Shown piece by piece: positions 20,540 through 28,841 of a stretch of 48,725 bases of DNA. Position 1 is the first letter of the stretch. Each line of letters opens with the position of its first letter. The stretch spans positions 1 to 48,725 of IMG/VR virus record IMGVR_UViG_3300023087_000026. One strand, given 5' to 3'. Origin of the DNA: a virus. A program made the translations under genes and the position numbers. Below the pieces are notes generated by a model. That model saw only the letters and a program-made list of their open reading frames with translations, searched no databases and was not told the origin of the DNA.

Positions 20540-21054
20540 TGAACCGTTTCATAATTGCTAACACACCGCAAGAGATTGCACAGTCATTGTGTGACAAGCA
20601 TGTGGTCAAGATGCCACTGGAAGAAGCGCAGATGCTATGCACTGTGGTGCGTCAGGCTAACCCTGAGTTCGCTGACGATCACGATCTATACCGTGTGGCA
20701 CATGCCAAGCATCCATGCACACTGTGGGCAGGACAGACACGTACAAATTACATGTATGCTTTCCGACTGTGGAACCATATGTGTTTGGAGTACACCTACC
20801 GATACGGCAGGGAACATGCATCAACACGACACTTGGAAGCACTGCGTGAGGGTGCCAAGTATGTACCCGCAGGTGATCCTACTGCACACCCTGAGTGCTT
20901 CAGTGAGTACACACACTTGAAGACAGGTGACGATTGGCCTGTCGATAGCTATCGTAAATTTTATATGACCAAGCAGCATCGCTTTGATATGGTCTGGAGT
21001 AAACGTAACAAGCCTGTGTGGTTTGATTGGCAATGGGATGATGTCTATGCTTGA
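20539..21054 (+). CDS. Conserved marine-phage protein, possible DNA-repair glycosylase-like
   Basis: The 171-aa protein has CDKHVVKMPLEEAQMLCT near its start, HPCTLWAGQTRTNYMYAF in the middle, and a Trp-rich end (VWFDWQWDDVYA). This family is widespread in marine phages and is sometimes linked to pyrimidine-dimer glycosylases. I cannot confirm that. ATG overlaps the previous stop (TAATG). Confidence 0.6.
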   Translation: MNRFIIANTPQEIAQSLCDKHVVKMPLEEAQMLCTVVRQANPEFADDHDLYRVAHAKHPCTLWAGQTRTNYMYAFRLWNHMCLEYTYRYGREHASTRHLEALREGAKYVPAGDPTAHPECFSEYTHLKTGDDWPVDSYRKFYMTKQHRFDMVWSKRNKPVWFDWQWDDVYA

Positions 21055-21439
21055 AGCTATGCTTACATGTATTGCATTGAACGTGTATCACGAGGCACGT
21101 AGTGAACCTATGGCAGGAAAGTATGCAGTAGCACATGTGGTTCTCAATCGTGTAGCAAACGATGCTTTCCCTGATGATGCTTGCAAGGTAGTGTATCAGG
21201 GATTTCATCGTGGCAAACACAAATGTCAGTTTAGTTGGTACTGTGATGGTAAATCTGATGTACCGAAAAACGAAACACAATGGCTGTATGCCAAGGTGGT
21301 TGCGCACAATGTGATACATGGGCACCATAAAGACAACACCGATGGTGCCACACACTACCATGCTAACTATGTTAGACCGTGGTGGCGTAAACACTACACA
21401 CAAACTGTGACTCACGGGGCACACATCTTTTACAAATAG
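21038..21439 (+). CDS. Cell-wall hydrolase of the SleB family
   Basis: The 133-aa protein matches SleB (Hydrolase_2): ALNVYHEARSEPMAGKYAVA with the likely catalytic Glu in YHEAR, VLNRVAND, QFSWYCDG, and GATHYHANYVRPWW. Such enzymes cut the glycan strand of peptidoglycan. It lies among early genes, far from the lysis cassette, and lacks a signal peptide. It may soften the wall, block superinfection or act as a second endolysin. Start is placed at tandem ATGs (21,038/21,041), overlapping the previous gene by 17 bases. Confidence 0.8.
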   Translation: MMSMLEAMLTCIALNVYHEARSEPMAGKYAVAHVVLNRVANDAFPDDACKVVYQGFHRGKHKCQFSWYCDGKSDVPKNETQWLYAKVVAHNVIHGHHKDNTDGATHYHANYVRPWWRKHYTQTVTHGAHIFYK

Positions 21440-21460
21440 GTGTTGACATAACTATACAAC

Positions 21461-21478
21461 TATGGCACAGTTGCCATA
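21461..21478. promoter_or_regulatory. Inverted repeat before the DUF932 gene
   Basis: TATGGCA-CAGT-TGCCATA, seven pairs. It can compete with CAACT/AGTTG pairing in the same bases. A perfect TTGACA lies upstream at 21,443-21,448 but no -10 stands at the right distance, so a promoter is uncertain. Confidence 0.45.
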
Positions 21479-21501
21479 TAAACAACTGAAAGGAGAGCTA
21501 T

Positions 21502-22332
21502 ATGCCATTCGATATTCCAACCCACTTAGACTTTGACGTAGAGTTTGAACCAACTAAAGTTGACGATAAAAAATACGTCATCAATGCAGACACTGGCGAG
21601 TACCTTGGTATCGTCGGTAAGTCATTCAAGTGTGCATCACATGGTGACTTTTACCGTGGTGTCATGGACACTGTGACTGACGAACTGCTTTCATCTGAAC
21701 TGATGAATGCCAAGTTCAATTGGAAAACTGCACGTAATGGTGCGTGGTCAATGCTTGACATTGAACTGCCTGACATGCAGGTGGAGATCACAACTGACAA
21801 GCACCAAACACAGATTGGTAATCGTATCATATCATTACATGGTATTGACGGTTCGTGCAGCAACCAAGTGTACTTCGGTGCGATTGATTTCTTCTGTACT
21901 AATGGATGTATTCGTGGAGAGTATGACAAAATCCGTAAGAAGAACACTGCGAACTTCTCTATGGAGAGTTTCATCTACGAACTGGCTCGTGCTCGTACTG
22001 ACTTCTACACTGAGGCAGGTAAGATGCAAGTGTGGGCGCAGACATCCACAAAGTATGTGGACATTCGTTCTCTGTTGGAAGAAATGATTTCATCTGAACG
22101 TAAGGCAGAGAAAATGTACATGCTGTACCTACAAGAGGCTGCGACACGTGGTCACAATAAGTGGGCATTGTACTCTGCGTTCACAAACTATGCATCGTAT
22201 GCTGATGAACGTAACGGGTTCAACCTACGTAACACAGGCAATGACACACAGGCCATTAGCATGTGGTCACGTGAGCAAGAGGTATCCAAGTGGGTATCTG
22301 ATGATCGGTTCATTACATTGGAGGCCGCATAA
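21502..22332 (+). CDS. DUF932-like phage protein
   Basis: The 276-aa protein has the usual DUF932 order: an early GEYLGIVGKSFKCASH, a middle SCSNQVYFGAIDFFCTNGC and a helical WALYSAFTNYASYADE end. Members are common in phages and plasmids, with unclear function, possibly in replication or host take-over. Strong ribosome binding site (AAAGGAG). First gene after a 62-base gap containing an inverted repeat. Confidence 0.75.
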   Translation: MPFDIPTHLDFDVEFEPTKVDDKKYVINADTGEYLGIVGKSFKCASHGDFYRGVMDTVTDELLSSELMNAKFNWKTARNGAWSMLDIELPDMQVEITTDKHQTQIGNRIISLHGIDGSCSNQVYFGAIDFFCTNGCIRGEYDKIRKKNTANFSMESFIYELARARTDFYTEAGKMQVWAQTSTKYVDIRSLLEEMISSERKAEKMYMLYLQEAATRGHNKWALYSAFTNYASYADERNGFNLRNTGNDTQAISMWSREQEVSKWVSDDRFITLEAA

Positions 22333-22335
22333 CAC

Positions 22336-23457
22336 ATGAGAACCTTACCACGATATGTACAACAGCGAGTGTCACCTTCGGGTGACATATCGTATCGTTT
22401 CAATCCACCACAAACACTGGTGAATGAGGGAGTAGTAGAACGTGAAGAACTAGGTGACGATCCGAAAGTTGCAAGACAGATTGCACGTGAGTACAACAGA
22501 GACATTGACGCATACCGTGAAGAACAATCTAAAGTTGTGAAGCTGAATCCAAGCAGCAAGGTCACAGACCTTATCAACTTTTATTATTTATCTAATGATT
22601 TCAAGATGTTGCGTGACTCTACCAAGGTAGATTACAGATACTTCTTGACCATTATGCACCAGACAATTGGGTGTCGTAAGTACAGAGAGGTTACACCTAA
22701 AGTTGCAAAGCAAGCATATGAGAAATGGGTTGAACGTGGGATCAGCTTTGCTAATCATGCGGCAACGTGTGCGAGTAGAGTGTACAACTACGCCATACAA
22801 ATGGAACATGCAGAACAAAATCCGTTTGCCAAAATCAAACGTAAACAACAACGTCAGCGTAAAGTTATATGGACACATGGTGAGGTAAATAAATTTTTGG
22901 ATGTGGCATATTCGGACTTTCAATATCGTAATGTGGGACTAATTGTGCACATGGCATATGAATGGTGCCAGCGTTTGGGAGATATGCGTATGCTGCGTTG
23001 GGATAACCTTGACTTGAAGAAGCAACAACTAACGTTGGAGCAGAGCAAGCGTAGGTCAGAGGTGTTCCTGCCTATCAGTGACAACTTGAATGCTATGTTG
23101 CTAGAGCAGAAAGCTGACTTTGGTTTTCAGCAATGGGTTGTACCTCACCCTCAACCACGCAATGGTAGGTTCCAACCATATGCAATGGAGAGATTGTCCA
23201 AGGTTGGACGTAACATCATGCGACTAGCAAAGCTATCCGAAGAGCTACGGCTCATGGACATTCGTCGTACTGGAGTAACACAGATGGTTGATAAGGGTGT
23301 ACCTTTGCCCCAGATTATGGCAGTAACAGGGCATACACATGTTGCATCTGTGAAACCATACATGAAGCATACATTCGAGAGTGCAAATAATGCCTTGACA
23401 CAACGAGACATGTCTGTATGCTTGAGTGAAACGAACAACATAGAAAGTGATACATAA
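22336..23457 (+). CDS. int: Tyrosine recombinase / integrase
   Basis: The 373-aa protein has an N-terminal SAM-like DNA-binding domain (about residues 75-170) and a catalytic domain. Catalytic residues visible: Arg213 (WCQRLGDMR), Arg310 in DIRRTG, His333 in GHTH, Tyr342 in KPYM. The usual His three residues before the second Arg is Met307. It sits inside the replication operon, between DUF932 and primase, with no tRNA-like attP seen nearby. It may integrate the phage or resolve replication multimers. A hairpin GTCACC-TTCG-GGTGAC lies at 22,371-22,386. Confidence 0.85.
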   Translation: MRTLPRYVQQRVSPSGDISYRFNPPQTLVNEGVVEREELGDDPKVARQIAREYNRDIDAYREEQSKVVKLNPSSKVTDLINFYYLSNDFKMLRDSTKVDYRYFLTIMHQTIGCRKYREVTPKVAKQAYEKWVERGISFANHAATCASRVYNYAIQMEHAEQNPFAKIKRKQQRQRKVIWTHGEVNKFLDVAYSDFQYRNVGLIVHMAYEWCQRLGDMRMLRWDNLDLKKQQLTLEQSKRRSEVFLPISDNLNAMLLEQKADFGFQQWVVPHPQPRNGRFQPYAMERLSKVGRNIMRLAKLSEELRLMDIRRTGVTQMVDKGVPLPQIMAVTGHTHVASVKPYMKHTFESANNALTQRDMSVCLSETNNIESDT

Positions 23458-24248
23458 TGAATATAAAAGAATATATAAGTGATATGTCACTAGGTAATGG
23501 TGAGACTAAACGTACTAACTGTCCCGTATGTGGGGGAGTCAAAACGTTTACAGCAACCAATAACATGGGGCAGCTTATGTGGAACTGTTACAAGGCAGGG
23601 TGTAGTGTGTCTGGTGGCACACGTGTGCACCTTAGCAGTGACGATATTCGTAAATCACTTGGCACTGTAGCCGCTGAGACTGAGGCAGTCACGTTTGAAA
23701 AACCTGAATGGATTGTACGTGACATGGATGCAGTGTCTGAGTTCTGTGTTGAATGGGGCATTGATCCTATAACACTAGGATTATTGTATGATGTTCGTGA
23801 ACACCGTGTCGTATTTCCTGTGGTACATAACAATATCATGGTGGATGCCACTGGCAGAGCACTAGGAAAAAAGTTACCAAAGTGGAAAAGATATGGAAAA
23901 AACCCCTTGCCGTATGTTTATGGATATGGTACAACAGGGGTAGTCGTTGAGGACTGTGTGAGTGCAGCCATTGTGGGTGCGACAGGCAGTTCTGGATGCT
24001 CGGAGAGTGGGGTGTATGTCGGGGTAGCAGTGTTGGGCACCTCACTTTCCGAGGCACATAAGCAGTACTTATCACGGTTCACAACGGTTGTAATTGCACT
24101 TGACCCCGATGCCCTACCAAAAACATTGCAGTTTGCAAAAGAACTACGGGGTTATGTAGACAACGTAAAAGTATTACGTTTGATAGATGACCTGAAATAT
24201 CGTAACCCTACCGACTTAGAAAACTTACAACACTTAGGAGAAACATAA
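23457..24248 (+). CDS. DNA primase (zinc finger plus TOPRIM)
   Basis: The 263-aa protein corresponds to the N-terminal half of T7 gp4. The zinc finger has Cys22, Cys25, Cys44 and Cys49 (CPVCGG, WNCYKAGC), and the TOPRIM core has VVVEDCVSAA and ALDPDA. It makes RNA primers for the lagging strand. The helicase half is a separate gene that starts at its stop (TAATG), so the two are probably made together and act as a complex. Confidence 0.88.
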   Translation: MNIKEYISDMSLGNGETKRTNCPVCGGVKTFTATNNMGQLMWNCYKAGCSVSGGTRVHLSSDDIRKSLGTVAAETEAVTFEKPEWIVRDMDAVSEFCVEWGIDPITLGLLYDVREHRVVFPVVHNNIMVDATGRALGKKLPKWKRYGKNPLPYVYGYGTTGVVVEDCVSAAIVGATGSSGCSESGVYVGVAVLGTSLSEAHKQYLSRFTTVVIALDPDALPKTLQFAKELRGYVDNVKVLRLIDDLKYRNPTDLENLQHLGET

Positions 24249-25471
24249 TGGAATTATCATTGATACGCAGTCTGATGGACAAAGAGTTCTACGAGGATCA
24301 TCGTGGTGCTAAGTGTCCTGACCGACTGTTTAGTAAAGACGTGCGGAAGATCAAGCAGTCAATTGACAAAGCTATGGATCGTTATGAACGCACCGTAACG
24401 CCTGACGAGATTGAGGCATTGTTCATGTCGAACAACCCCACCCTCACAACGGCACAGAAATCAGCTTACAGTTCACTGTTTCATCAGATCAAGAAAGAGT
24501 CACCAATGGGTAGTGACGTAGCACAAGAGGTGCTGTCTAAGCTGTTTCAACAGGTCGTAGGTGAGGACATTGCTAACCTTGGCTTTGACTATGTGAATGG
24601 TAGCAAGGGTAGTTTGGAACCACTACGGGATATCCTTGAACGTTATTCAGATGACTTCACGCCTGACCTACGTATTGAGTGGGATGACATCGACATTGAT
24701 ACTTTGCTTGCAAAGAATGATTTGGAATCACAGTGGACATTCAACATCCCTACTCTGACACGTAAGGTAGAGGGTGTGAATGCAGGACACCTGATTGAGG
24801 TAGGTGCCCGTCCCAACACAGGTAAGACATCATTCCATGCGTCATTGATTGCAGCACCCAATGGGTTTGCACATCAAGGTGCTAAGTGTGTGATCCTGTG
24901 TAACGAGGAAGCATCACACCGTGTTGGTGCACGGTATCTTACAGCAGCCACAGGCATGACAATGCAAGAGGTAAAGGATAACCCTTCCCGTGCTCGTGAC
25001 CTGTACTCTGTGGTCAAGGACAACATCAAGATCAAGGATGCCAGTGACCGTGACATGTCGTGGGTTGAGTCAGTGTGCAAGTCATATAAACCTGACATCG
25101 TTATACTAGACATGGGGGACAAGTTTGCCCGTACTGGTGGGTATGCACGTCCAGACGAAGCACTGAAAGCGAATGCGATCTATGCCCGTCAGATAGCTAA
25201 GGCGCACAACTGTGCGATCTTCTACATGTCTCAGCTATCTGCTGATGCAGAGGGTAAGGTTCTGTTGAACCAGAGTATGATGGAAGGTTCACGTACAGGT
25301 AAGGCAGCAGAGGCTGACCTTATGATATTGATTGCCAAGAACCCTGTGGTTGATGGGCAAGAGGAAGAAGATACACAACGTCACTTGAATGTTGTGAAGA
25401 ACAAACTATCTGGATGGCACGGTGTCGTACACTGTGATCTGGAATATAAAACTGCGAGGTATCAAGTATGA
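24248..25471 (+). CDS. Replicative DNA helicase (DnaB/T7 gp4B-like)
   Basis: The 407-aa protein has a RecA-like motor with Walker A GARPNTGKTS (Lys193), a VILDMGDKF Walker B-like strand, and a C-terminal VKNKLSGWHGVVHCDLEY typical of T7-type helicases. The N-terminal 150 residues are helical and may bind primase. It unwinds DNA ahead of the polymerase. It overlaps ThyX by 4 bases. Confidence 0.88.
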   Translation: MELSLIRSLMDKEFYEDHRGAKCPDRLFSKDVRKIKQSIDKAMDRYERTVTPDEIEALFMSNNPTLTTAQKSAYSSLFHQIKKESPMGSDVAQEVLSKLFQQVVGEDIANLGFDYVNGSKGSLEPLRDILERYSDDFTPDLRIEWDDIDIDTLLAKNDLESQWTFNIPTLTRKVEGVNAGHLIEVGARPNTGKTSFHASLIAAPNGFAHQGAKCVILCNEEASHRVGARYLTAATGMTMQEVKDNPSRARDLYSVVKDNIKIKDASDRDMSWVESVCKSYKPDIVILDMGDKFARTGGYARPDEALKANAIYARQIAKAHNCAIFYMSQLSADAEGKVLLNQSMMEGSRTGKAAEADLMILIAKNPVVDGQEEEDTQRHLNVVKNKLSGWHGVVHCDLEYKTARYQV

Positions 25472-26196
25472 TTGAAGTAACGTACATTGATCACATGGGT
25501 AGTGATCTATCAGTAGTGAATGCTGCACGTGTCAGCTTCGGTAAGAAATCAGAATGGCATCAACGTATCTATACAGGTGAGCCAAACATTTTGAAAAGTA
25601 AGGATGCCAAGCTGATACGTTACCTTGCCAAGCATAATCATAAGTCACCATTCAACCACACGTTTGCCACGTTTCACGTTAAGGCACCGATCTTTGTGGC
25701 ACGTCAGCTTGTGAAGCATGAGTACATGCCGTGGAATGAGATCAGCCGTAGGTATGTAGACGATGAGCCTGAGTTCTATCAGCCTGATGTATGGCGTGGA
25801 CGCAGTGAAGACAAGAAGCAGGGCAGTGATGGTGTAATCAATGATATACGTCCATCAGTTGCACGTAACATGGTTGAGGATTGTCGGCAGAACTACAACT
25901 ACCTGTTAGCCAAGGGTGTATCACCAGAACAAGCACGTATGGTATTGCCTCAGTCTATGATGACAGAGTGGTACTGGTCAGGTACTGTTTATGCATTCGC
26001 CAAGATGTGTCAGCTACGTATGCAGCAGGACAGTCAGCAAGAGTCACGTGAGGTGGCAATGCAGATAGATGAGTACATGGAGAAGCTGTACCCAGAGAGT
26101 TGGAAAGCACTGATGAAGGACTCATGGAGAACATGTGTGTCATGTGGCAACCCATCTAAGGGTGACTTCTGTGGATTTTGTTTGGAGGAAGAATGA
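25468..26196 (+). CDS. thyX: Flavin-dependent thymidylate synthase
   Basis: The 242-aa protein converts dUMP to dTMP using FAD and methylene-tetrahydrofolate. ThyX traits are HKSPFNHTFATFHVKAPIFV, and a signature where the usual RHR-x7-S is KHE-x7-S (Lys83-His84-Glu85, Ser93), followed by RRYVDDEPEFY. The C-terminus carries an extra zinc-finger-like CVSCGNPSKGDFCGFC. The altered RHR motif may change substrate handling. The gene supplies thymidylate beside the RNR. Confidence 0.88.
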   Translation: MIEVTYIDHMGSDLSVVNAARVSFGKKSEWHQRIYTGEPNILKSKDAKLIRYLAKHNHKSPFNHTFATFHVKAPIFVARQLVKHEYMPWNEISRRYVDDEPEFYQPDVWRGRSEDKKQGSDGVINDIRPSVARNMVEDCRQNYNYLLAKGVSPEQARMVLPQSMMTEWYWSGTVYAFAKMCQLRMQQDSQQESREVAMQIDEYMEKLYPESWKALMKDSWRTCVSCGNPSKGDFCGFCLEEE

Positions 26197-26450
26197 TGGA
26201 TAAAGATGCAGGAATACTGGGCGTTGAAACAGTAAAAGAAAATGAGGATGGTAGTGCAACATACACTGTACAGATGGATGAACATGCCCGTGGATTACTG
26301 GCAGAGGAAGGACTGAAGCTAGTGCTATACTGTGCAGCAGCTAATATGGACATGCAATTAGTGTATGACTTTATTGAAGATCATATCAAGTATGAGAAAG
26401 ATGAACTAACAGAGTATGAGTTTGGAGTAAACGATGACGAAGCTACCTGA
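26193..26450 (+). CDS. Small acidic hypothetical protein
   Basis: An 85-aa acidic protein with an early GVETVKENEDGSATYTVQMD strand pair and a helical end. ATG at 26,193 overlaps the thyX stop (ATGA) after GGAGGAAG. No family recognised. Confidence 0.6.
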   Translation: MMDKDAGILGVETVKENEDGSATYTVQMDEHARGLLAEEGLKLVLYCAAANMDMQLVYDFIEDHIKYEKDELTEYEFGVNDDEAT

Positions 26451-26751
26451 AGGGCGTAAGCCGATTACAGATCAAGAGGTGTTCAATCTTTTGAATAAAA
26501 ACATACGTGAGTTGACAGATGATGAACGGCGCAGAGCAATCGAAAGGGAGATTAGTAATATGAATAGAAATGAATCAGATGCCATATCATTAGTGGCAGA
26601 GATGCAACGACAGAACCTGACACTGACTGAGGCACTAGAAGCAATAAAAAATTATGCCAATGATAAAGAGTTCAACAATAATCTTGACAAGCTATATGGC
26701 AATGAGGTATTTGATGATTGGGACTATTGGCATGAAGGAGATATTGACTAG
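26434..26751 (+). CDS. Hypothetical acidic helical protein
   Basis: The 105-aa protein is mainly helical and charged (ELTDDERRRAIEREISNMNR). It lies directly before the DNA polymerase and overlaps the gene before it by 17 bases. It may be a polymerase accessory by position only. No family recognised. Confidence 0.55.
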   Translation: MTKLPEGRKPITDQEVFNLLNKNIRELTDDERRRAIEREISNMNRNESDAISLVAEMQRQNLTLTEALEAIKNYANDKEFNNNLDKLYGNEVFDDWDYWHEGDID

Positions 26752-28803
26752 ATGAAACACCTTACCCTCGACGTAGAAAACACTGTGGTAAAACGTAACG
26801 GCAAGCTACACCTTGATCCGTTTGAACCAGAGAATACATTAGTTCAAGTGGGGATGCTAGATGATCTTGGAAACGAAACAATTGTAACATTCGATCACGC
26901 AGAGCATTCGCCCACACCAGAGGGGCGGTACATTGTCCAGAAGAACTTGGATGAAACCGCCCTTCTAATTATGCACAACGCAGCACACGACTTGATATGG
27001 TTATGGGAGTCAGGATTCACCTACGAAGGTGCAATCTTTGATACCATGTTGGGTGAGTACGTGTTGCAACGTGGGCAGAAGGAACCCCTGTCTCTTGAGG
27101 CTTGTGCTGAACGGTACAACCTTGACACCAAGAAGCAGGACACCTTGAAGGAGTACTTCAAGCAGGGCTACTCTGTACGTGACATTCCTCACGCAGAGTT
27201 GTCAGAGTACCTCTCCCACGATTTACATGCTACTCAGCAACTGTACCTTCGTTTGCAGACATCATTCGAGGAATGCAGTTCACTGGCAGCAACGGTCAAT
27301 CTGACTAATCAATTGGCTGTACACCTCGCTAAGATTTACCAACGTGGGTTTACTGTTGACATGGCTGCACTTGAAGATGTGCGTCAAGAGTTCCAACAGG
27401 AACGTGACCAGTTGGTTGCTGACCTTGAGGAACAGGTACGTGAACTGATGGGTGATCGTCCTATCAACTTGAACAGTCCAGAACAATTGTCATGGGTTAT
27501 CTACAGCAAGAAACCCAAGGACAAGAAAGTATGGGCAGGATTGTTTGAAGACTTTCGTATGACTGATACGGAGTATCGGAGTACAGTTCGCCGTAACACG
27601 GAGACATTGTACAAACAGAAAGCAAAGCAGTGCCGTACATGCAACGGTACTGGACAGATAAGAAAGGTAAAGAAAGATGGTACACTATACGCTAGAACTA
27701 ACCGATGCAGCAATTGCGATAGCACGGGTTTTATTTATGTTAATATTGTTTCGTCTGTTGCTGGGTTAAAGTTCAATGCTCCAACTTCAAAATGGGCTTC
27801 AGCCAACGGTTTCGCAACAAGTAAAGATAAGCTTGAATACCTTGAAGGTATCGCTAGAGAACGTGATATGCAAGACGCAGTGTTGTTCTTACAACGAGTT
27901 CGTCGTTTGTCTGCCGTTGACACATATCTCTCAAGCTTTGTGGAAGGTATCTCAACACATGTAAAACAAGATGGTAAGCTGCACGTCAGGTTACTACAAC
28001 ACCGCACTGCTACTGGACGTTTGTCTGGTGCCGATCCTAACATGCAGAACATGCCACGTGGTGGTACGTTCCCTGTGAAACGTGTGTTCAAATCACGTTG
28101 GGATGGTGGTGAGATTATGGAAGCTGACTTTGCGCAGTTAGAGTTCAGGGTCGCAGCGTTCTTGTCACAGGACAAAACTGCTATTGACGAGGTGACCACA
28201 GGCTTTGACGTACACTCGTACACGGCAAAGGTGATCACTGATGCAGGACAGAACATGTCACGACAGGAAGCCAAGGCACACACATTTGCACCGTTGTATG
28301 GTGCTAGTGGTTTTGGTCGTACACCTGCAGAGGCTGCGTACTACGAGCAGTTTACTAAGAAGTACTCAGGTATAGGCAAGTGGCACAAGGAGCTTGCACG
28401 TGAGGCACTAGCAACAGGTAAGATCAAAACACCATCTGGTCGTGAGTTCTCTTTCCCTGATGTCACTAGACGTGCTAATGGTACTGTGACATTTTTCACA
28501 CAGATTAAAAACTTTCCTGTACAATCGTTTGCAACTGCTGACATTGTACCTATATCTCTGATATACATCGACAAGTTATTAGGGGTAAACCAAATGCAAT
28601 CGTGCATAGTCAATACCGTACACGACTCCATCGTGATTGATGTGCACCCAAGTGAGAAGGACAAAGTATTACGGATAATAAATGCAGCCAACGACAGACT
28701 GCTTTCCATAGTCAATAAGAAGTGGAAACTGGATTTCAATGTACCGCTTTTATTAGAGGCAAAGATTGGTCCGAATTGGCTTGACACTAAAGACGTGTCG
28801 TGA
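26752..28803 (+). CDS. DNA polymerase I (family A, T7-like) with a DnaJ-type zinc insert
   Basis: The 683-aa protein has a 3'-5' exonuclease domain (Asp7 and Glu9 in LDVEN, then HNAAHDL and HDLHATQQLY) and a polymerase domain: motif A DFAQLEFR (Asp459), motif B RQEAKAHTFAPLYG (Lys508, Phe512), motif C VHDS (His624, Asp625). Between the domains is an insert with Cys294, Cys297, Cys319, Cys322 (CRTCNGTG, CSNCDSTG), like the DnaJ zinc centre. T7 carries its thioredoxin-binding loop in about this thumb region. A DnaJ-like insert is recalled from phage HMO-2011. It copies the phage genome. Confidence 0.93.
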   Translation: MKHLTLDVENTVVKRNGKLHLDPFEPENTLVQVGMLDDLGNETIVTFDHAEHSPTPEGRYIVQKNLDETALLIMHNAAHDLIWLWESGFTYEGAIFDTMLGEYVLQRGQKEPLSLEACAERYNLDTKKQDTLKEYFKQGYSVRDIPHAELSEYLSHDLHATQQLYLRLQTSFEECSSLAATVNLTNQLAVHLAKIYQRGFTVDMAALEDVRQEFQQERDQLVADLEEQVRELMGDRPINLNSPEQLSWVIYSKKPKDKKVWAGLFEDFRMTDTEYRSTVRRNTETLYKQKAKQCRTCNGTGQIRKVKKDGTLYARTNRCSNCDSTGFIYVNIVSSVAGLKFNAPTSKWASANGFATSKDKLEYLEGIARERDMQDAVLFLQRVRRLSAVDTYLSSFVEGISTHVKQDGKLHVRLLQHRTATGRLSGADPNMQNMPRGGTFPVKRVFKSRWDGGEIMEADFAQLEFRVAAFLSQDKTAIDEVTTGFDVHSYTAKVITDAGQNMSRQEAKAHTFAPLYGASGFGRTPAEAAYYEQFTKKYSGIGKWHKELAREALATGKIKTPSGREFSFPDVTRRANGTVTFFTQIKNFPVQSFATADIVPISLIYIDKLLGVNQMQSCIVNTVHDSIVIDVHPSEKDKVLRIINAANDRLLSIVNKKWKLDFNVPLLLEAKIGPNWLDTKDVS

Positions 28804-28841
28804 TATAACTAAGAACTCGCAAAACAGAAAAGGAGATTTAC

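Noticed and set aside
21443-21471. Sigma70 promoter before the DUF932 gene
   Set aside because: TTGACA is perfect but no -10 lies 15-19 bp away. Kept only as an inverted repeat.
22336-23457. Inactive, decayed integrase
   Set aside because: The frame is intact and the tyrosine, two arginines and GH motif are kept. One substitution is not enough to call it broken.
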